Shown here in pieces: positions 25,942-34,911 of a stretch of DNA of 64,000 nucleotides (position 1 is the first letter of the stretch; each line of letters opens with the position of its first letter). The notes under the pieces were generated by a model that was not told the DNA's origin, did no database searches, and saw only the letters and a list, made by a program, of their open reading frames with translations. Made by a program: the position numbers and the translations under genes. Source of the stretch: Rhizobium sp. P32RR-XVIII (GTDB lineage Bacteria; Pseudomonadota; Alphaproteobacteria; Rhizobiales; Rhizobiaceae); contig NZ_JABAIH010000017.1 of assembly GCF_012641395.1 (NCBI RefSeq), forward strand, positions 1 through 64,000, written 5' to 3'.

Positions 25942-26926
25942 CTGGCTTGATCGGTGGGATGAACAGCGGGCGCGACGCGGTGAGGACGGGAAGGAAACGA
26001 CGAGTTTCATCCTTGATGCAGACCGTGTGTTTCCAGGTGAGGAAATCGACACCATCCGCGAATTTTGTGCACGCGCAGATGAAGCTTCGACTGACCCGAC
26101 GTTTTTTGATGAGCAAAACGGCGGCGATCAACAATTCGAAGTGGGAGAGCATTGGATTAAATTTCCATCGGACATTTCTACCGATGTCGCAGAGAATAAT
26201 ATCGTCTGGGCGAAAATCACCAAGAGTGGATCACTCGACAAGGCACTGGTGATTTTTCACCATTGGAACGCACGGGCTCGAAACGCTCACATTGCCAACT
26301 TTATGTCACGGCGCGGCATCACTGTCGTTGAGATCGCAATGCCTTATCACTTCGAGCGTAGCCGTCCCGGTTCATTGCACGCGGATTACATGCTGAGCGC
26401 CAACCTTGGTCGAACGATCCAAGCCGTAAGGCAGGCGGTGTCTGATGGAAGAAAACTCATCCGCTGGCTGAAGAGCGAGGGATATCGAGAAATCTCCGTC
26501 CTCGGCATGAGCCTCGGTTCCTGGGTCGCAGGATTGATTGCCGCACATGATGCGAACGTTTCGAAGGCTTCGCTGTTTCTGACGGGTGGAAGCCTTGCGG
26601 ATATGGTTTGGACCGGTCGAGCGACACGATCTATCCGTAGCAGCCTCGAGCCGGAAATCGAGCTGGCTGATCTCAGGCGAGCATGGAGCCCATTCAATCT
26701 CGAGAACTATGTGCATCGTCTGGCTCGGCCGGATCTTGATCTTCAAGTGGTGCTTGCCAAGAGAGACACGGTTGTGTTCCCGGAGCTGTCGGAAAGCTTG
26801 TTACTAGGTTTGAAAAACGCCGGCAGCCGGCCGCAGATCCTGAAATTAAACTGTGGGCACTATTCCCTCGGGAAACTACCATACATTTTGTACGTCGGTT
26901 TGAGCTTAAAGCGGTTTCTGTCTTAA
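25931..26926 (+). CDS. Alpha/beta hydrolase
   Basis: The 331-residue protein has the alpha/beta hydrolase nucleophile elbow GMSLGSWVAG (Ser at about residue 196), an oxyanion-type segment KALVIFHHWNAR, a possible acid in the LAKRDTVVFPE strand, and a C-terminal His in CGHYSLG. The substrate is unknown. The TTG start at 25931 lies inside the end of the upstream membrane protein gene (11-nt overlap), so the two are coupled. As it lies two genes from traR, an acyl-lactone or acyl-ester substrate is an attractive idea without direct sequence support. Confidence 0.7.
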   Translation: MYLSWLDRWDEQRARRGEDGKETTSFILDADRVFPGEEIDTIREFCARADEASTDPTFFDEQNGGDQQFEVGEHWIKFPSDISTDVAENNIVWAKITKSGSLDKALVIFHHWNARARNAHIANFMSRRGITVVEIAMPYHFERSRPGSLHADYMLSANLGRTIQAVRQAVSDGRKLIRWLKSEGYREISVLGMSLGSWVAGLIAAHDANVSKASLFLTGGSLADMVWTGRATRSIRSSLEPEIELADLRRAWSPFNLENYVHRLARPDLDLQVVLAKRDTVVFPELSESLLLGLKNAGSRPQILKLNCGHYSLGKLPYILYVGLSLKRFLS

Positions 26927-26993
26927 GTTGACAGGGTACTAAGTGTCAGCGTGACAATCGGGTGCATGAGGTGCCATAAACTTAAGTGCCTTT

Positions 26994-27028
26994 ACGAACT
27001 TGACGAACTTATCCATCTTTGCCATATG
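26994..27028 (+). promoter_or_regulatory. Toxin-antitoxin promoter with tandem operator
   Basis: TTGACG (27000-27005), 17 bases and CATATG (27023-27028) form a plausible promoter. Two tandem ACGAACTT copies (26994-27001 and 27003-27010) overlap the -35 element, as expected for autorepression by the antitoxin. A separate palindrome TGTCAGCGTGACA lies upstream at 26945-26957. Confidence 0.55.
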
Positions 27029-27053
27029 AGTACTTCTGTATGGAGGAAATGTT

Positions 27054-27806
27054 ATGGCATCTCCCAAGGCAAAACCCAGCATGAAAGACGGCTCAGCCCG
27101 CAGGGATGGACCAAATAGGTCCATGGCTTTTTTCCTGGCGACAGGCGCCGGTGCGCTGCCGGAAGGTATGAGTGGCTTCAAAATCAAAGTTCCGGATAGT
27201 GCGACCAAAGTCCTGTCCGACAAGCCCAAGCGCGTGCAGGCACTGCTGCAGCAGTATGGTCAGGCGATTTCCAGGAGCCGCACCGCCGGCAGACGTGTGA
27301 GCTTTCGCGTTGACGTCGATCCTGAAGGTGAAATGGTCGTAAGTCCCGTCGAAGAGGAAGCAACGACCATCCCTGCACTGTCTGAAGAGGACAGCACGCC
27401 GGATGCTGAACTTGAGCAGGCTCTTGCCGCAGCCCGGGAACGCGGACGCTCGAAAGCAGCAGAAATCCTCGCGCGCGTCGATATGCTCAGCGCTGACGAA
27501 TTTGCCCGCCTCCTCGGAACGACGCGGGTGACAGTCAATACCAAGCGGCAAAACGGTCAGGTGCTCGGACTCGACGGCGCCAAGCGCGGGTATCGCTTCC
27601 CGGATTGGCAGCTCGATTCCAATGGCAAACCGTTTGTAGCACTTCCCATCCTCCACGAGATGCTCGGCGGAGCCTGGGCTGTCTATCGCTTCCTGGTCCA
27701 GCCCCATGGTGAACTGGATGGTCTGACGGGGCGCCAAGCTCTGGAGCGTGGACGAAGTAAAGAGGCGCTCGCGGCAGCGGAAAGCGTTGGGCGAGATTTC
27801 CGGTAA
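27054..27806 (+). CDS. Antitoxin of RES/Xre pair (Xre/MbcA/ParS family)
   Basis: The product should neutralise the adjacent RES toxin and repress the operon. The 250-residue protein has a disordered Lys/Arg/Ser N-terminus. A helix-turn-helix region (MLSADEFARLLGTTRVTVNTKRQNGQVLGL) is followed by a C-terminal toxin-binding segment with LDGAKRGYRFPDWQ and FLVQPHGELDGLTGRQALERG, the classic DUF2384-type ending. The ATG has GGAGG 7 nt upstream. The toxin gene starts one base after its stop. Confidence 0.8.
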   Translation: MASPKAKPSMKDGSARRDGPNRSMAFFLATGAGALPEGMSGFKIKVPDSATKVLSDKPKRVQALLQQYGQAISRSRTAGRRVSFRVDVDPEGEMVVSPVEEEATTIPALSEEDSTPDAELEQALAAARERGRSKAAEILARVDMLSADEFARLLGTTRVTVNTKRQNGQVLGLDGAKRGYRFPDWQLDSNGKPFVALPILHEMLGGAWAVYRFLVQPHGELDGLTGRQALERGRSKEALAAAESVGRDFR

Positions 27807-28421
27807 ATGGGAAATGCACTACCGCCCGCCGGCTTCGAAACAGCGAGCCTGCATCTACACGTCGTTGCGCCCGGCTCAAGGTTCGGCCGCATCTACCTCG
27901 GTAGATACCCGGATCCGCTCGGCTTCGGAAAGACACCGAGCCGCTTCAGCGACCCGCGGCGCCGAAAGCCCGCCAATCGCTTTGGCGTGCTCTACATGGG
28001 CGACACCGTCAAAGTCTGCTTTCTCGAAGCTTTGCTAAGGGATCAGCGCGATGGGTTGATCGGTGATCTGCCAATTGCCGAGTCAGAGTTACGTAACCGG
28101 CAGTTTACACAGATTGAGGTGATCGACCCACTGACGATGGTTGATCTGCGCGACGACGGAGCGATCAAGATGGGCGTGCCGACGGATGTGGCAAAATCCT
28201 CCAAGCAATCCCTTGCTCGCGAGTGGGCTGTCGCATTCCATGAACATCGAGATCATGTCGACGGCATCATTTATCCCTCGAGGCTAAACGGGCACACGAA
28301 TCTTGCAGTGTTCGATCGATCCATCGGCAAGCTGAAGGCTGTCGGCGCGACAAGGCTGATACGGGCGCCGGGTCTCGCGAATGTGCTCGATGACCTGAAC
28401 GTTGCGATTATCAATCCCTGA
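27807..28421 (+). CDS. RES-domain toxin (NAD+-depleting family)
   Basis: RES toxins degrade or transfer NAD+, causing growth arrest. The 204-residue protein keeps the family pattern: Arg in GRIYLGR (about 28), Arg46 in SRFSDP, Tyr63 in VLYMGDT, Glu74 in CFLEAL, and a Ser in IIYPSRLNGH near the C-terminus. It follows the antitoxin gene directly with ATG next to the stop. The pair sits between the hydrolase gene and traH and probably stabilises the plasmid. Confidence 0.85.
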   Translation: MGNALPPAGFETASLHLHVVAPGSRFGRIYLGRYPDPLGFGKTPSRFSDPRRRKPANRFGVLYMGDTVKVCFLEALLRDQRDGLIGDLPIAESELRNRQFTQIEVIDPLTMVDLRDDGAIKMGVPTDVAKSSKQSLAREWAVAFHEHRDHVDGIIYPSRLNGHTNLAVFDRSIGKLKAVGATRLIRAPGLANVLDDLNVAIINP

Positions 28422-28452
28422 TCCGTCGCCGCGTTCAGTATTGATCGATAAG

Positions 28453-29064
28453 TCATTTCTGACCGCCGATTCTCGACAGATCGATCCTGATACCCGCCGA
28501 TCCGATATCGTTTGCGCTTGAGGGCTCGGCCTCGCTTTCAGCCGGCGCGGCATCAGCAGGCTCCGCCTCCACCACCTTCGCCTTGTCGTCCTCTTCGGGT
28601 ACTGCACCCCCCGGATCCTCGGCTTGAAACACGCCTTGGCCCTCGAACTGGCCTGTGTTCCAGGCGTAGACCGCATCGTCGAAGATTTGCGGAAAGACCT
28701 CAACGTTTGTGGGGTTGCCGTACCATTTTCTTACGATCCGAAGGATCTTGGCGAACATTGCAGATCCCTTTCGGAGGTTCTTGCAGGGCTCGACCAGATC
28801 GGAATTTATCTCGGAGGTATCCTTGACGCCGACACCGGCCGGAAACTGCGTCACCCCCACCCGGACCACCGCCTGGCCGACATACTGCCGAACGATGCCC
28901 ATGGCCTCGTCAGGGGTCTTCGGCTTGGGAACGAGGATGAGACGGCCGCCCGATTTGAGGGTGACAGCAAGTGGGTCGTCGGAGCCGACCGCAGACACGA
29001 ACTGCTCGACAATAGTGGGCTTGAGCGCCGGATCGGCGCACTGTTTGATAAAGGCAGGGTCCAT
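28453..29064 (-). CDS. traH: Conjugal transfer protein TraH
   Basis: TraH is a Ti-type conjugation protein of uncertain biochemical role, always at the end of traAFBH. The 203-residue sequence contains the family's FVSAVGSDDPLAVTLKSGGR and KPKTPDEAMGIVRQYVGQAV segments, followed by an acidic Ala/Glu-rich tail. It starts 16 nt after the traB stop. Confidence 0.9.
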   Translation of the reverse strand: MDPAFIKQCADPALKPTIVEQFVSAVGSDDPLAVTLKSGGRLILVPKPKTPDEAMGIVRQYVGQAVVRVGVTQFPAGVGVKDTSEINSDLVEPCKNLRKGSAMFAKILRIVRKWYGNPTNVEVFPQIFDDAVYAWNTGQFEGQGVFQAEDPGGAVPEEDDKAKVVEAEPADAAPAESEAEPSSANDIGSAGIRIDLSRIGGQK

Positions 29065-29080
29065 GACAATGGCTCCAAAG

Positions 29081-30247
29081 TCAGGTGTTGAAAGACATAA
29101 TGAGGGGCTTGTCGAACAGCCGTGCCCAGGCTTCGGTGCTGGCGCGCTGAATGGCGATGATGGAACTTCCTTTGGTCCACCAGTCGTTCCCGACGGCTAT
29201 GATGAGATCAGGGCCATGAAGCATCGACTGCAGGACAGGCCAGATGATCAGCTGCTCGTAGCAGATGAGTGGGGCCACGCGCTGGCCGCCAACGGATACG
29301 ATCGGATTTGCGAAGAAGTCCGCTCTGGCTCCTCGACCCTTTCCGATCAGTGGGAACCAGGGCTGCCACATCGAGCCAGGCACTGGCATGCGTTCCCGAT
29401 AGAGGATCTCATTGCCGCTGGCCGAGACGCGAACCAGAACATTGTCATATCCTTCCCGATCGACGACAGCCGCGCCGGCGATGACATTCAGATCGACGGC
29501 GGCGAGCTGCTGCCGCCATAGGCGTTCGACCGACGGCGTCCAAAACCCGAGAGCGCTTTCAGGCAAAAGCATGTAGGCGGTGTCGGGCCGACGCTGTAAG
29601 CGAAGCGTTGCAACAAGATCACTATGCCGAGCAAGACTGTTATCGCGACCCAGACTATTTCCGAGCTGCAAGTCGACGCCCTGCCAGCCCCGCCCTATGT
29701 CCGGTGCGGTCCAGAATGCGGCGGACCAGAGCCAGAAACCTACGAGGGCTATGGCTGCAGCCGGTCGATATCGCGTCGTCATAACCGTGAGACCGGCTGT
29801 CACTGCCGCCAATCCCACCCAGCCCCATCCTGGAAAGAGAACGCCTGCCGCTGTGATTGGATGGGCCCAGCCGACAATGCCGAAGGGTGGAAGGGCCATG
29901 AGGACCATCGCGATCGTATATCGCAGGCCTTTCCAACCCCCGGACTGACGCGACCATAGTACGGCGTGAACGAAAACGAAGCCGCTTGAGGCGACCAGCC
30001 ACAGGATCAGCCCCGGCCAGATATCTGATTGATAGAAGGCAGCCACGCCTTGCGGCAGACCGCGCGACGCCGCCAGAAAATAGGCGGCCGAAACGACACT
30101 CGCGGTGCGACGACTGCATGCGAGCGACCAAAGCGCCGGAAATGCGATTGCTGCAGGAAGCGCCAGTAGATGTCCGCTCCAGCCGATAAATCCAATCGTG
30201 GCAGAAGCCAGAGCGAGGGAAAGAGGCTGGAGCGAATCAGGGCGCAT
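29081..30247 (-). CDS. traB: Conjugal transfer protein TraB (nitrilase-like)
   Basis: TraB is a membrane protein with a carbon-nitrogen hydrolase domain, related to apolipoprotein N-acyltransferase; its role in transfer is not well defined. The 388-residue protein has five to six N-terminal membrane segments. The hydrolase half shows a Glu in LLPESALGFW, a candidate Lys in FPLIGKGRGARADFF and the Cys in LICYEQLIIWP. A longer upstream open frame exists, but the ATG at 30247, overlapping the traF stop by 11 nt, is the natural start. Confidence 0.9.
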   Translation of the reverse strand: MRPDSLQPLSLALASATIGFIGWSGHLLALPAAIAFPALWSLACSRRTASVVSAAYFLAASRGLPQGVAAFYQSDIWPGLILWLVASSGFVFVHAVLWSRQSGGWKGLRYTIAMVLMALPPFGIVGWAHPITAAGVLFPGWGWVGLAAVTAGLTVMTTRYRPAAAIALVGFWLWSAAFWTAPDIGRGWQGVDLQLGNSLGRDNSLARHSDLVATLRLQRRPDTAYMLLPESALGFWTPSVERLWRQQLAAVDLNVIAGAAVVDREGYDNVLVRVSASGNEILYRERMPVPGSMWQPWFPLIGKGRGARADFFANPIVSVGGQRVAPLICYEQLIIWPVLQSMLHGPDLIIAVGNDWWTKGSSIIAIQRASTEAWARLFDKPLIMSFNT

Positions 30248-30803
30248 AGGTGAGCACCTGCTTTGCAAGGCCGAGGACACCGGCGGCTGGGACCGGCCCG
30301 AAATATCGGGAATCCCAGGATCCGGGAAATGGCGAATGGAGGAACAGAAAGCCGGCTGGAACCGTCCCTCCGGCGTAAGGGCGCAATGGACGCCCCTGGC
30401 CGTCCTGAGACACGAGGTTCGAGCTTGCGATCTGCCGCCCATCGATCGCAACGTCGCCAGCGATCTCGATGTGCTGGCCGCCGACTGCAGCCACCGTTTT
30501 GATGAGGGGGCCAAAGCCGCCCGGGCACAGGCCCGCGCGAAGGTAGCCTCTCTCAAATCCCTGGGAAACAGTGTCGGTCTCCGGTGGGCAGACGAACACC
30601 AGGTCGCCGACCTGAACAGGGCGATCGAGAGCCGCAACACGCCAGAGTCCGAGCGGCTCGCTGGGCGTGGTGTTGATCCGCAGGCCACCGATGGACCCAC
30701 CGAAGATCACCGCAAGGGCAACGCCACATGACACCGCGAAGAGAGCGAGAGCCGGGCGCCTTTGGCGCGCAGCGGCAGAGGTGTGGGAGATGAGAGACGT
30801 CAT
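30237..30803 (-). CDS. traF: Conjugal transfer protease TraF (signal peptidase S26-like)
   Basis: TraF of IncP and Ti plasmids cleaves and cyclises the TrbC pilin. The 188-residue protein has one membrane anchor (LALFAVSCGVALAVIFGG), the catalytic Ser48 in TPSEPLGLWR and the Lys102 general base in LIKTVAAVGGQ. The S26 box D-like GSWDSRYFGPV is also present. It overlaps traA by 4 nt (ATGA) and traB by 11 nt. Confidence 0.94.
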   Translation of the reverse strand: MTSLISHTSAAARQRRPALALFAVSCGVALAVIFGGSIGGLRINTTPSEPLGLWRVAALDRPVQVGDLVFVCPPETDTVSQGFERGYLRAGLCPGGFGPLIKTVAAVGGQHIEIAGDVAIDGRQIASSNLVSQDGQGRPLRPYAGGTVPAGFLFLHSPFPGSWDSRYFGPVPAAGVLGLAKQVLTYAP

Positions 30804-33800
30804 TTCAGCGACAGTCCTTTCGTCTGGGTCTGCCGCATGGCTTCCGCCTGCTTGAGAGCCACAGCTGTTCGCTCATGCGCAGCCAATTGCTGGACGGTCC
30901 GGATCGTGTCCCAGGCCGATCGCAGCTCGTTCTTCTGGGCCGGCTGCATACCCGCGGACGCTGCCCCGAACGCCTTCCCGTCAGCTGTCTTTGCCGCGAG
31001 CGGCAGGAAGGTTCTTTCCCCGAAGCGTTCCGACACGGCCTTGGCAAAACCTTCGAGCTCAACCTTCACCATCTTGTCCGCCAAGGCGAACTCGAGACCG
31101 GCGGGGATATCGTTTCGATCGATCGCATCGCGCACGCGCTCGAGCACCTGCTTTGCGGATGCGGAGAGAGCCGGAATGTCGAGCGAGAGCTTGGTGCGCA
31201 CCGCGCGTTCCTCGTCCTCATAGCGGCTGGCCGCGTCTGCGCGTTTCGCAATGAAGCCCTGCAGATCGCGGGCAAGGGCAGGCGCGTTGACGAGTGCTGT
31301 ATCGCGGGCCTGCTTCTCGGCGCTCCCCGCAAAAAGACCGGTCTTCCCCTTCAGCGCGCCGAAACTTTCCGGACGCTCGGCAATGCGCGCAATCGTCGTT
31401 GCTGCTACCGTCCCGTTCGCCAGCATCGCGTCGACGTTGACTGCCTTGAAGGCGGCCTGCGGATCCGCAAAGACGTGATGGAAGCGAGCGGAAACCTCCT
31501 GCCAGCTGTCCTTCAGGCCGGGGTCGGCCGAGAGCCTGTCTTCGACCGCCTGACCGATCGATCTTGGGAAGGTTGTCGTGCCTGAGACCATGGGTTTTGC
31601 CTCCTTGATTGCAGATGTTGTCGATACGGTCGATCTCGCTCCGCAAAGGCCGAGCTTTGCCGCGACAGCGACGAGACGCGCGCCAAGCTCGGCGAGCTTC
31701 GACGATTGACGAACGGTCCATTGGAGCTGATCATGCGCGATGGTGCGGGCGACATTCATCAGATGGAGGCCACGCGCCTCCGCAAAACGCAGCGCCGCGC
31801 GATAGTGCGAACCGTCCTGATAGTCGAGCGTCGTTTCCTTCGATCCGGCACGCGAGAGCTGCTCATGGAGCCGTGCCATCGCCAGCTCTGCGATCGGCAC
31901 AACCTTCCAGGAATTGCGGTCGACCTCCTTGCCATCGGGGAGCGTGACGCGTTGCGATCCGATGTGTTTGAGGCCGATGCGATCACCGATCATGGCCTCC
32001 GACGCATCCATCGCCCGCGCGAGATCGACACCCCAGACGGTTCGCTCCTGGCCATCGGCATAGCCGAGCGTCACGTAGTAGCTGTCCCGGTTGCCTGGCT
32101 TGTGCTCGTAAGGCGCTTCGCCATGGGCCAGCAGCACGCCGCCACGCCGTTGCGCGAACTCTTCCAGCCCGACATAGAGCTCCGCCGTCTCGCGGTGACG
32201 CGTCATGGCGACATAGGACAGGTGCCGGTCCAGCGTGCTCGACGCCAGCACCTTGACGCGATCGACAGTGGCGCCCTGGCTCTTGTGCACCGTGGTGGCA
32301 TAGCCGTGATCGACATTGGCGTAAAAGCGCTGCTCGACCACGACCTGACGGCGGTCTTCGCCATCGCCGATGTCAGCAACAATCCGTCCCGGCTGCGCCT
32401 CGACAACCCGCGCCAACATCCCGTTCTTGACGCCGAGCGACCCTTCATTCTTCAGGAAGACGATCTGATCGCCGGCCGCAAAATACCTCGTCCCGTCTTC
32501 CGTCTTGAACGCATGGCCAGTCTCGATCAGCCCACGCTCGACGAGCTTGTCGCGCGCCATCTCGTTCAACAGACGAACATCGACACGGCGATGGGCGAGG
32601 ATCAGGGTCGCCTTGGCCGGATCGTATTCACGGTCCCAATCGGAGACCAGAGCGGTGATTGCCTCGTCTCTCGTCCAGCCGGTCCGGACCATGCCCCGCT
32701 GCGCGTAGGCGTCGAGCGCGGCCGACACGTTTCCACGCGCCAGATCAAGGGAGGCATCGCGCATCCAGTGTTCCCGCTGGCGATAGATCGTCTCGAGTTC
32801 CGCATAGCCGATCCGCTCGGAAATGGCGCGGAAGGCAGCGCCGGCTTCGATCGGCTGCAGCTGCTCGGGATCGCCGACCAGAACGAGCTTCGCACCGGAC
32901 AAGGTTACCGCTTCGACGAAGCGTGCCATCTGCCGAGACGAGACCATTCCGGCCTCATCGAGGACGAAGACGGTCTTGTCATCAAGCCGGTCTCGCTCCT
33001 GATCCCATCTCAGCTCCCAGGCGGACAGGGTGCGGGAGACAATGCCGGCTTCCTTCTCCAAACCTTCCGCCGCCTTGCCCGCAAGCGCACCGCCAACGAC
33101 CCTGTAGCCGGCCGCCTCCCAGGCTTCACACGCCGCCTTCATCATCGTCGTCTTACCGGCGCCGGCACGGCCGATCACAGCGCCGATGCGCTCCGAACCA
33201 GTGACATGTTCGATCGCAGTTTTCTGCTCATCCGACAGGCGGTCGTGGCGAGAGAATACGCCGTTCAGTACCGCTGGCTTGACGGCATGCGAGGATCGCT
33301 GCGACAGCCAAATCGCCTGATTGGCCATCTGCGCTTCAATGCGGATCAGCTCCCGCGTCGTGTATTTCGCCGGTGCCCTGACGCCAGTGACGAGATCCAT
33401 GCGCTCACGGTCGAGCCGCAGCGTCTGCGGCCTCTGCAGGATCCGCGCCATCAGGTTCTGGAAGAGCGCAGCATCGTCGATATAGCGATAGAGAACCTTC
33501 GCGATGTCACGCTCGTCGAAGACGCTCTTCTCGCGGGTGATGAGGTCCAGGACGATCTCAGGATTGCGCTGGATACGCCTGATATTCTCGGCGCGCCTCT
33601 CCTCCTGCAGCTCCAACCGCTCGAGCGCGACTTTCTCTTCCCCGGCGTCGCCTTTCCGTTCGATCGCCTTCGTCCCGACGCCGAGGTGGATGGTCGGCGT
33701 TAGCTCGATCCCTTGCTTTTCGAAGGACCGTCCATCGACACGAATGTCGATTCCCGCAAGGGCCAGATGCCGATTCTGACAGGCGAACCAGCCATCCCGA

Positions 33801-34381
33801 AAAGCATTGAAATCGTCGGCTCCGCCGGCCCAAAGCTCATAGACGATCTTGCCAGCATCGTTACGGACAGGGTTGCCATCCTGTCCCAAGACCGCGACCT
33901 TCTTGGCGCCAAACCCGTCCTCGGTCAGTGGCCTCAAGGTTGTCATCAGGTGGATGTGCGGATTGCCCGGCGCATCGTGGAACACCCAGTCGGCGATCAT
34001 ACCCCTGGCGGTGATCTGCCGCTCGACGAAATCGCGGACGAGCGCGATGTTCTGATCGGCGGTCAGCTCGATCGGCAGGGCAATGGTCACATCCTTGGCG
34101 AGCTGCGCATCACTCCGCTTCTCGAAGGCCTCGACCTTGTTCCAGAAGGCTTCCGATGCGCCGGAAACCGAATGATCGGCGATCATCTCCTGCAGCCATT
34201 CCGGTGCGTCTTCAGGAATGGCGAACTCCTCATGCAGCAGCCCTTGCTTGCGGCTGTAGTCGATCGTCCTGGCTTCCCGCTCGAAGTCCATTTTGGCGCA
34301 ATGCCGGTAGGCCGCCGACAGCACAGCGCTGCGGCCGGAGCCGCGGGCAACGATGCTGACTGAGAAATGCGGGACCGCCAC
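30800..34381 (-). CDS. traA: Relaxase/helicase TraA (MOBQ)
   Basis: TraA nicks oriT and unwinds the transferred strand. The 1193-residue protein begins with a MobA/MobL relaxase domain: catalytic Tyr candidate in SAAYRHC (Tyr25) and the metal-binding triad His135, His142 and His144 in WVFHDAPGNPHIHL. A TrwC/RecD-like helicase follows with Walker A GRAGAGKTTMMKA at about residue 402, VFVLDEAGMVSSRQ and a C-terminal VHKSQGATVDRV motif. The last 250 residues form the Ti_TraA-type tail. It is divergent from traC across the oriT. Confidence 0.96.
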   Translation of the reverse strand: MAVPHFSVSIVARGSGRSAVLSAAYRHCAKMDFEREARTIDYSRKQGLLHEEFAIPEDAPEWLQEMIADHSVSGASEAFWNKVEAFEKRSDAQLAKDVTIALPIELTADQNIALVRDFVERQITARGMIADWVFHDAPGNPHIHLMTTLRPLTEDGFGAKKVAVLGQDGNPVRNDAGKIVYELWAGGADDFNAFRDGWFACQNRHLALAGIDIRVDGRSFEKQGIELTPTIHLGVGTKAIERKGDAGEEKVALERLELQEERRAENIRRIQRNPEIVLDLITREKSVFDERDIAKVLYRYIDDAALFQNLMARILQRPQTLRLDRERMDLVTGVRAPAKYTTRELIRIEAQMANQAIWLSQRSSHAVKPAVLNGVFSRHDRLSDEQKTAIEHVTGSERIGAVIGRAGAGKTTMMKAACEAWEAAGYRVVGGALAGKAAEGLEKEAGIVSRTLSAWELRWDQERDRLDDKTVFVLDEAGMVSSRQMARFVEAVTLSGAKLVLVGDPEQLQPIEAGAAFRAISERIGYAELETIYRQREHWMRDASLDLARGNVSAALDAYAQRGMVRTGWTRDEAITALVSDWDREYDPAKATLILAHRRVDVRLLNEMARDKLVERGLIETGHAFKTEDGTRYFAAGDQIVFLKNEGSLGVKNGMLARVVEAQPGRIVADIGDGEDRRQVVVEQRFYANVDHGYATTVHKSQGATVDRVKVLASSTLDRHLSYVAMTRHRETAELYVGLEEFAQRRGGVLLAHGEAPYEHKPGNRDSYYVTLGYADGQERTVWGVDLARAMDASEAMIGDRIGLKHIGSQRVTLPDGKEVDRNSWKVVPIAELAMARLHEQLSRAGSKETTLDYQDGSHYRAALRFAEARGLHLMNVARTIAHDQLQWTVRQSSKLAELGARLVAVAAKLGLCGARSTVSTTSAIKEAKPMVSGTTTFPRSIGQAVEDRLSADPGLKDSWQEVSARFHHVFADPQAAFKAVNVDAMLANGTVAATTIARIAERPESFGALKGKTGLFAGSAEKQARDTALVNAPALARDLQGFIAKRADAASRYEDEERAVRTKLSLDIPALSASAKQVLERVRDAIDRNDIPAGLEFALADKMVKVELEGFAKAVSERFGERTFLPLAAKTADGKAFGAASAGMQPAQKNELRSAWDTIRTVQQLAAHERTAVALKQAEAMRQTQTKGLSLK

Positions 34382-34462
34382 GGCGAGAACGAGCTCCTAA
34401 GATCGAACAAAATCAGACTGTTCGTCGGGAGCGCAAGGCCCCGCCAGGGCCTTTGAGCAGGG

Positions 34463-34493
34463 CGTCGCGTCAGCGACGTATAATTGCGCCCTT
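34463..34493 (+). other. Origin of transfer (oriT), IncQ/Ti-type nic region
   Basis: A perfect hairpin CGTCGC-gtca-GCGACG (34463-34478) precedes TATAATTGCGCCCT (34479-34492). The TGCGCCCT core, placed just 3' of an inverted repeat, is the nic signature shared by RSF1010 and Ti plasmids (compare TAAGTGCGCCCT). By analogy the plus strand is cut in or just after the GCG, and DNA to the right (traC, traD, traG, ...) would enter first. Confidence 0.85.
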
Positions 34494-34548
34494 GGATCCG
34501 CTCCTTCGGAACCGCGGGATCATTCGCCAAAAGCTAGCGCTTTGGCGA

Positions 34549-34564
34549 GGTGCAACATTGCACC
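34549..34564. promoter_or_regulatory. tra box (TraR-type operator) between traA and traC
   Basis: GGTGCAACATTGCACC is nearly identical to 12274-12289, and the common context is GCGAGGTGCAA then ATTGCAC. It lies 71 bp before traC and 168 bp before traA, the position of the divergent tra boxes in Ti plasmids. Confidence 0.78.
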
Positions 34565-34634
34565 TTTCCAACGGAAGAAAATTCGGGGCAGGGTCTGTGT
34601 CCATCGGACTATCAGCAACGAGGACGCCACGCCC

Positions 34635-34907
34635 ATGAAGAAGCCAACTGCCAAGATCCGTGAAGAGATTGCTCGCCTGCAGGAGCAACTCAAACAGGCT
34701 GAAACACGCGATGCCGAGCGCATCGGGCGCATCGCGCTACGTGCGGGGATCGGGGAGATCGAGATAGAGGAGGCTGATCTTCTGTCGGCATTCGAAGAGG
34801 TCGCCAGCCGGTTTCGCGGAGCAACGAAACTCGCGCAGGGGCGCAAGTCCGCGACCACGCCGCCGAACGGCGCTGGCGAGGCTGCGGGCCAATCTGCGGA
34901 GGCTTGA
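34635..34907 (+). CDS. traC: Relaxosome accessory protein TraC
   Basis: TraC assists TraA at oriT. The 90-residue product opens with the typical MKKPTAKIREEIARLQEQL coiled coil and ends in a Gly/Ala-rich tail. The ATG at 34635 matches the family start; in-frame upstream codons would run through the tra box region. TraD begins 4 nt downstream. Confidence 0.92.
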   Translation: MKKPTAKIREEIARLQEQLKQAETRDAERIGRIALRAGIGEIEIEEADLLSAFEEVASRFRGATKLAQGRKSATTPPNGAGEAAGQSAEA

Positions 34908-34911
34908 GCGA

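Noticed and set aside
31706..33703. 665-residue plus-strand frame opposite traA
   Set aside because: It is a shadow frame of the GC-rich relaxase gene, without start context or domains; similar long antisense frames lie opposite the 45732 gene.
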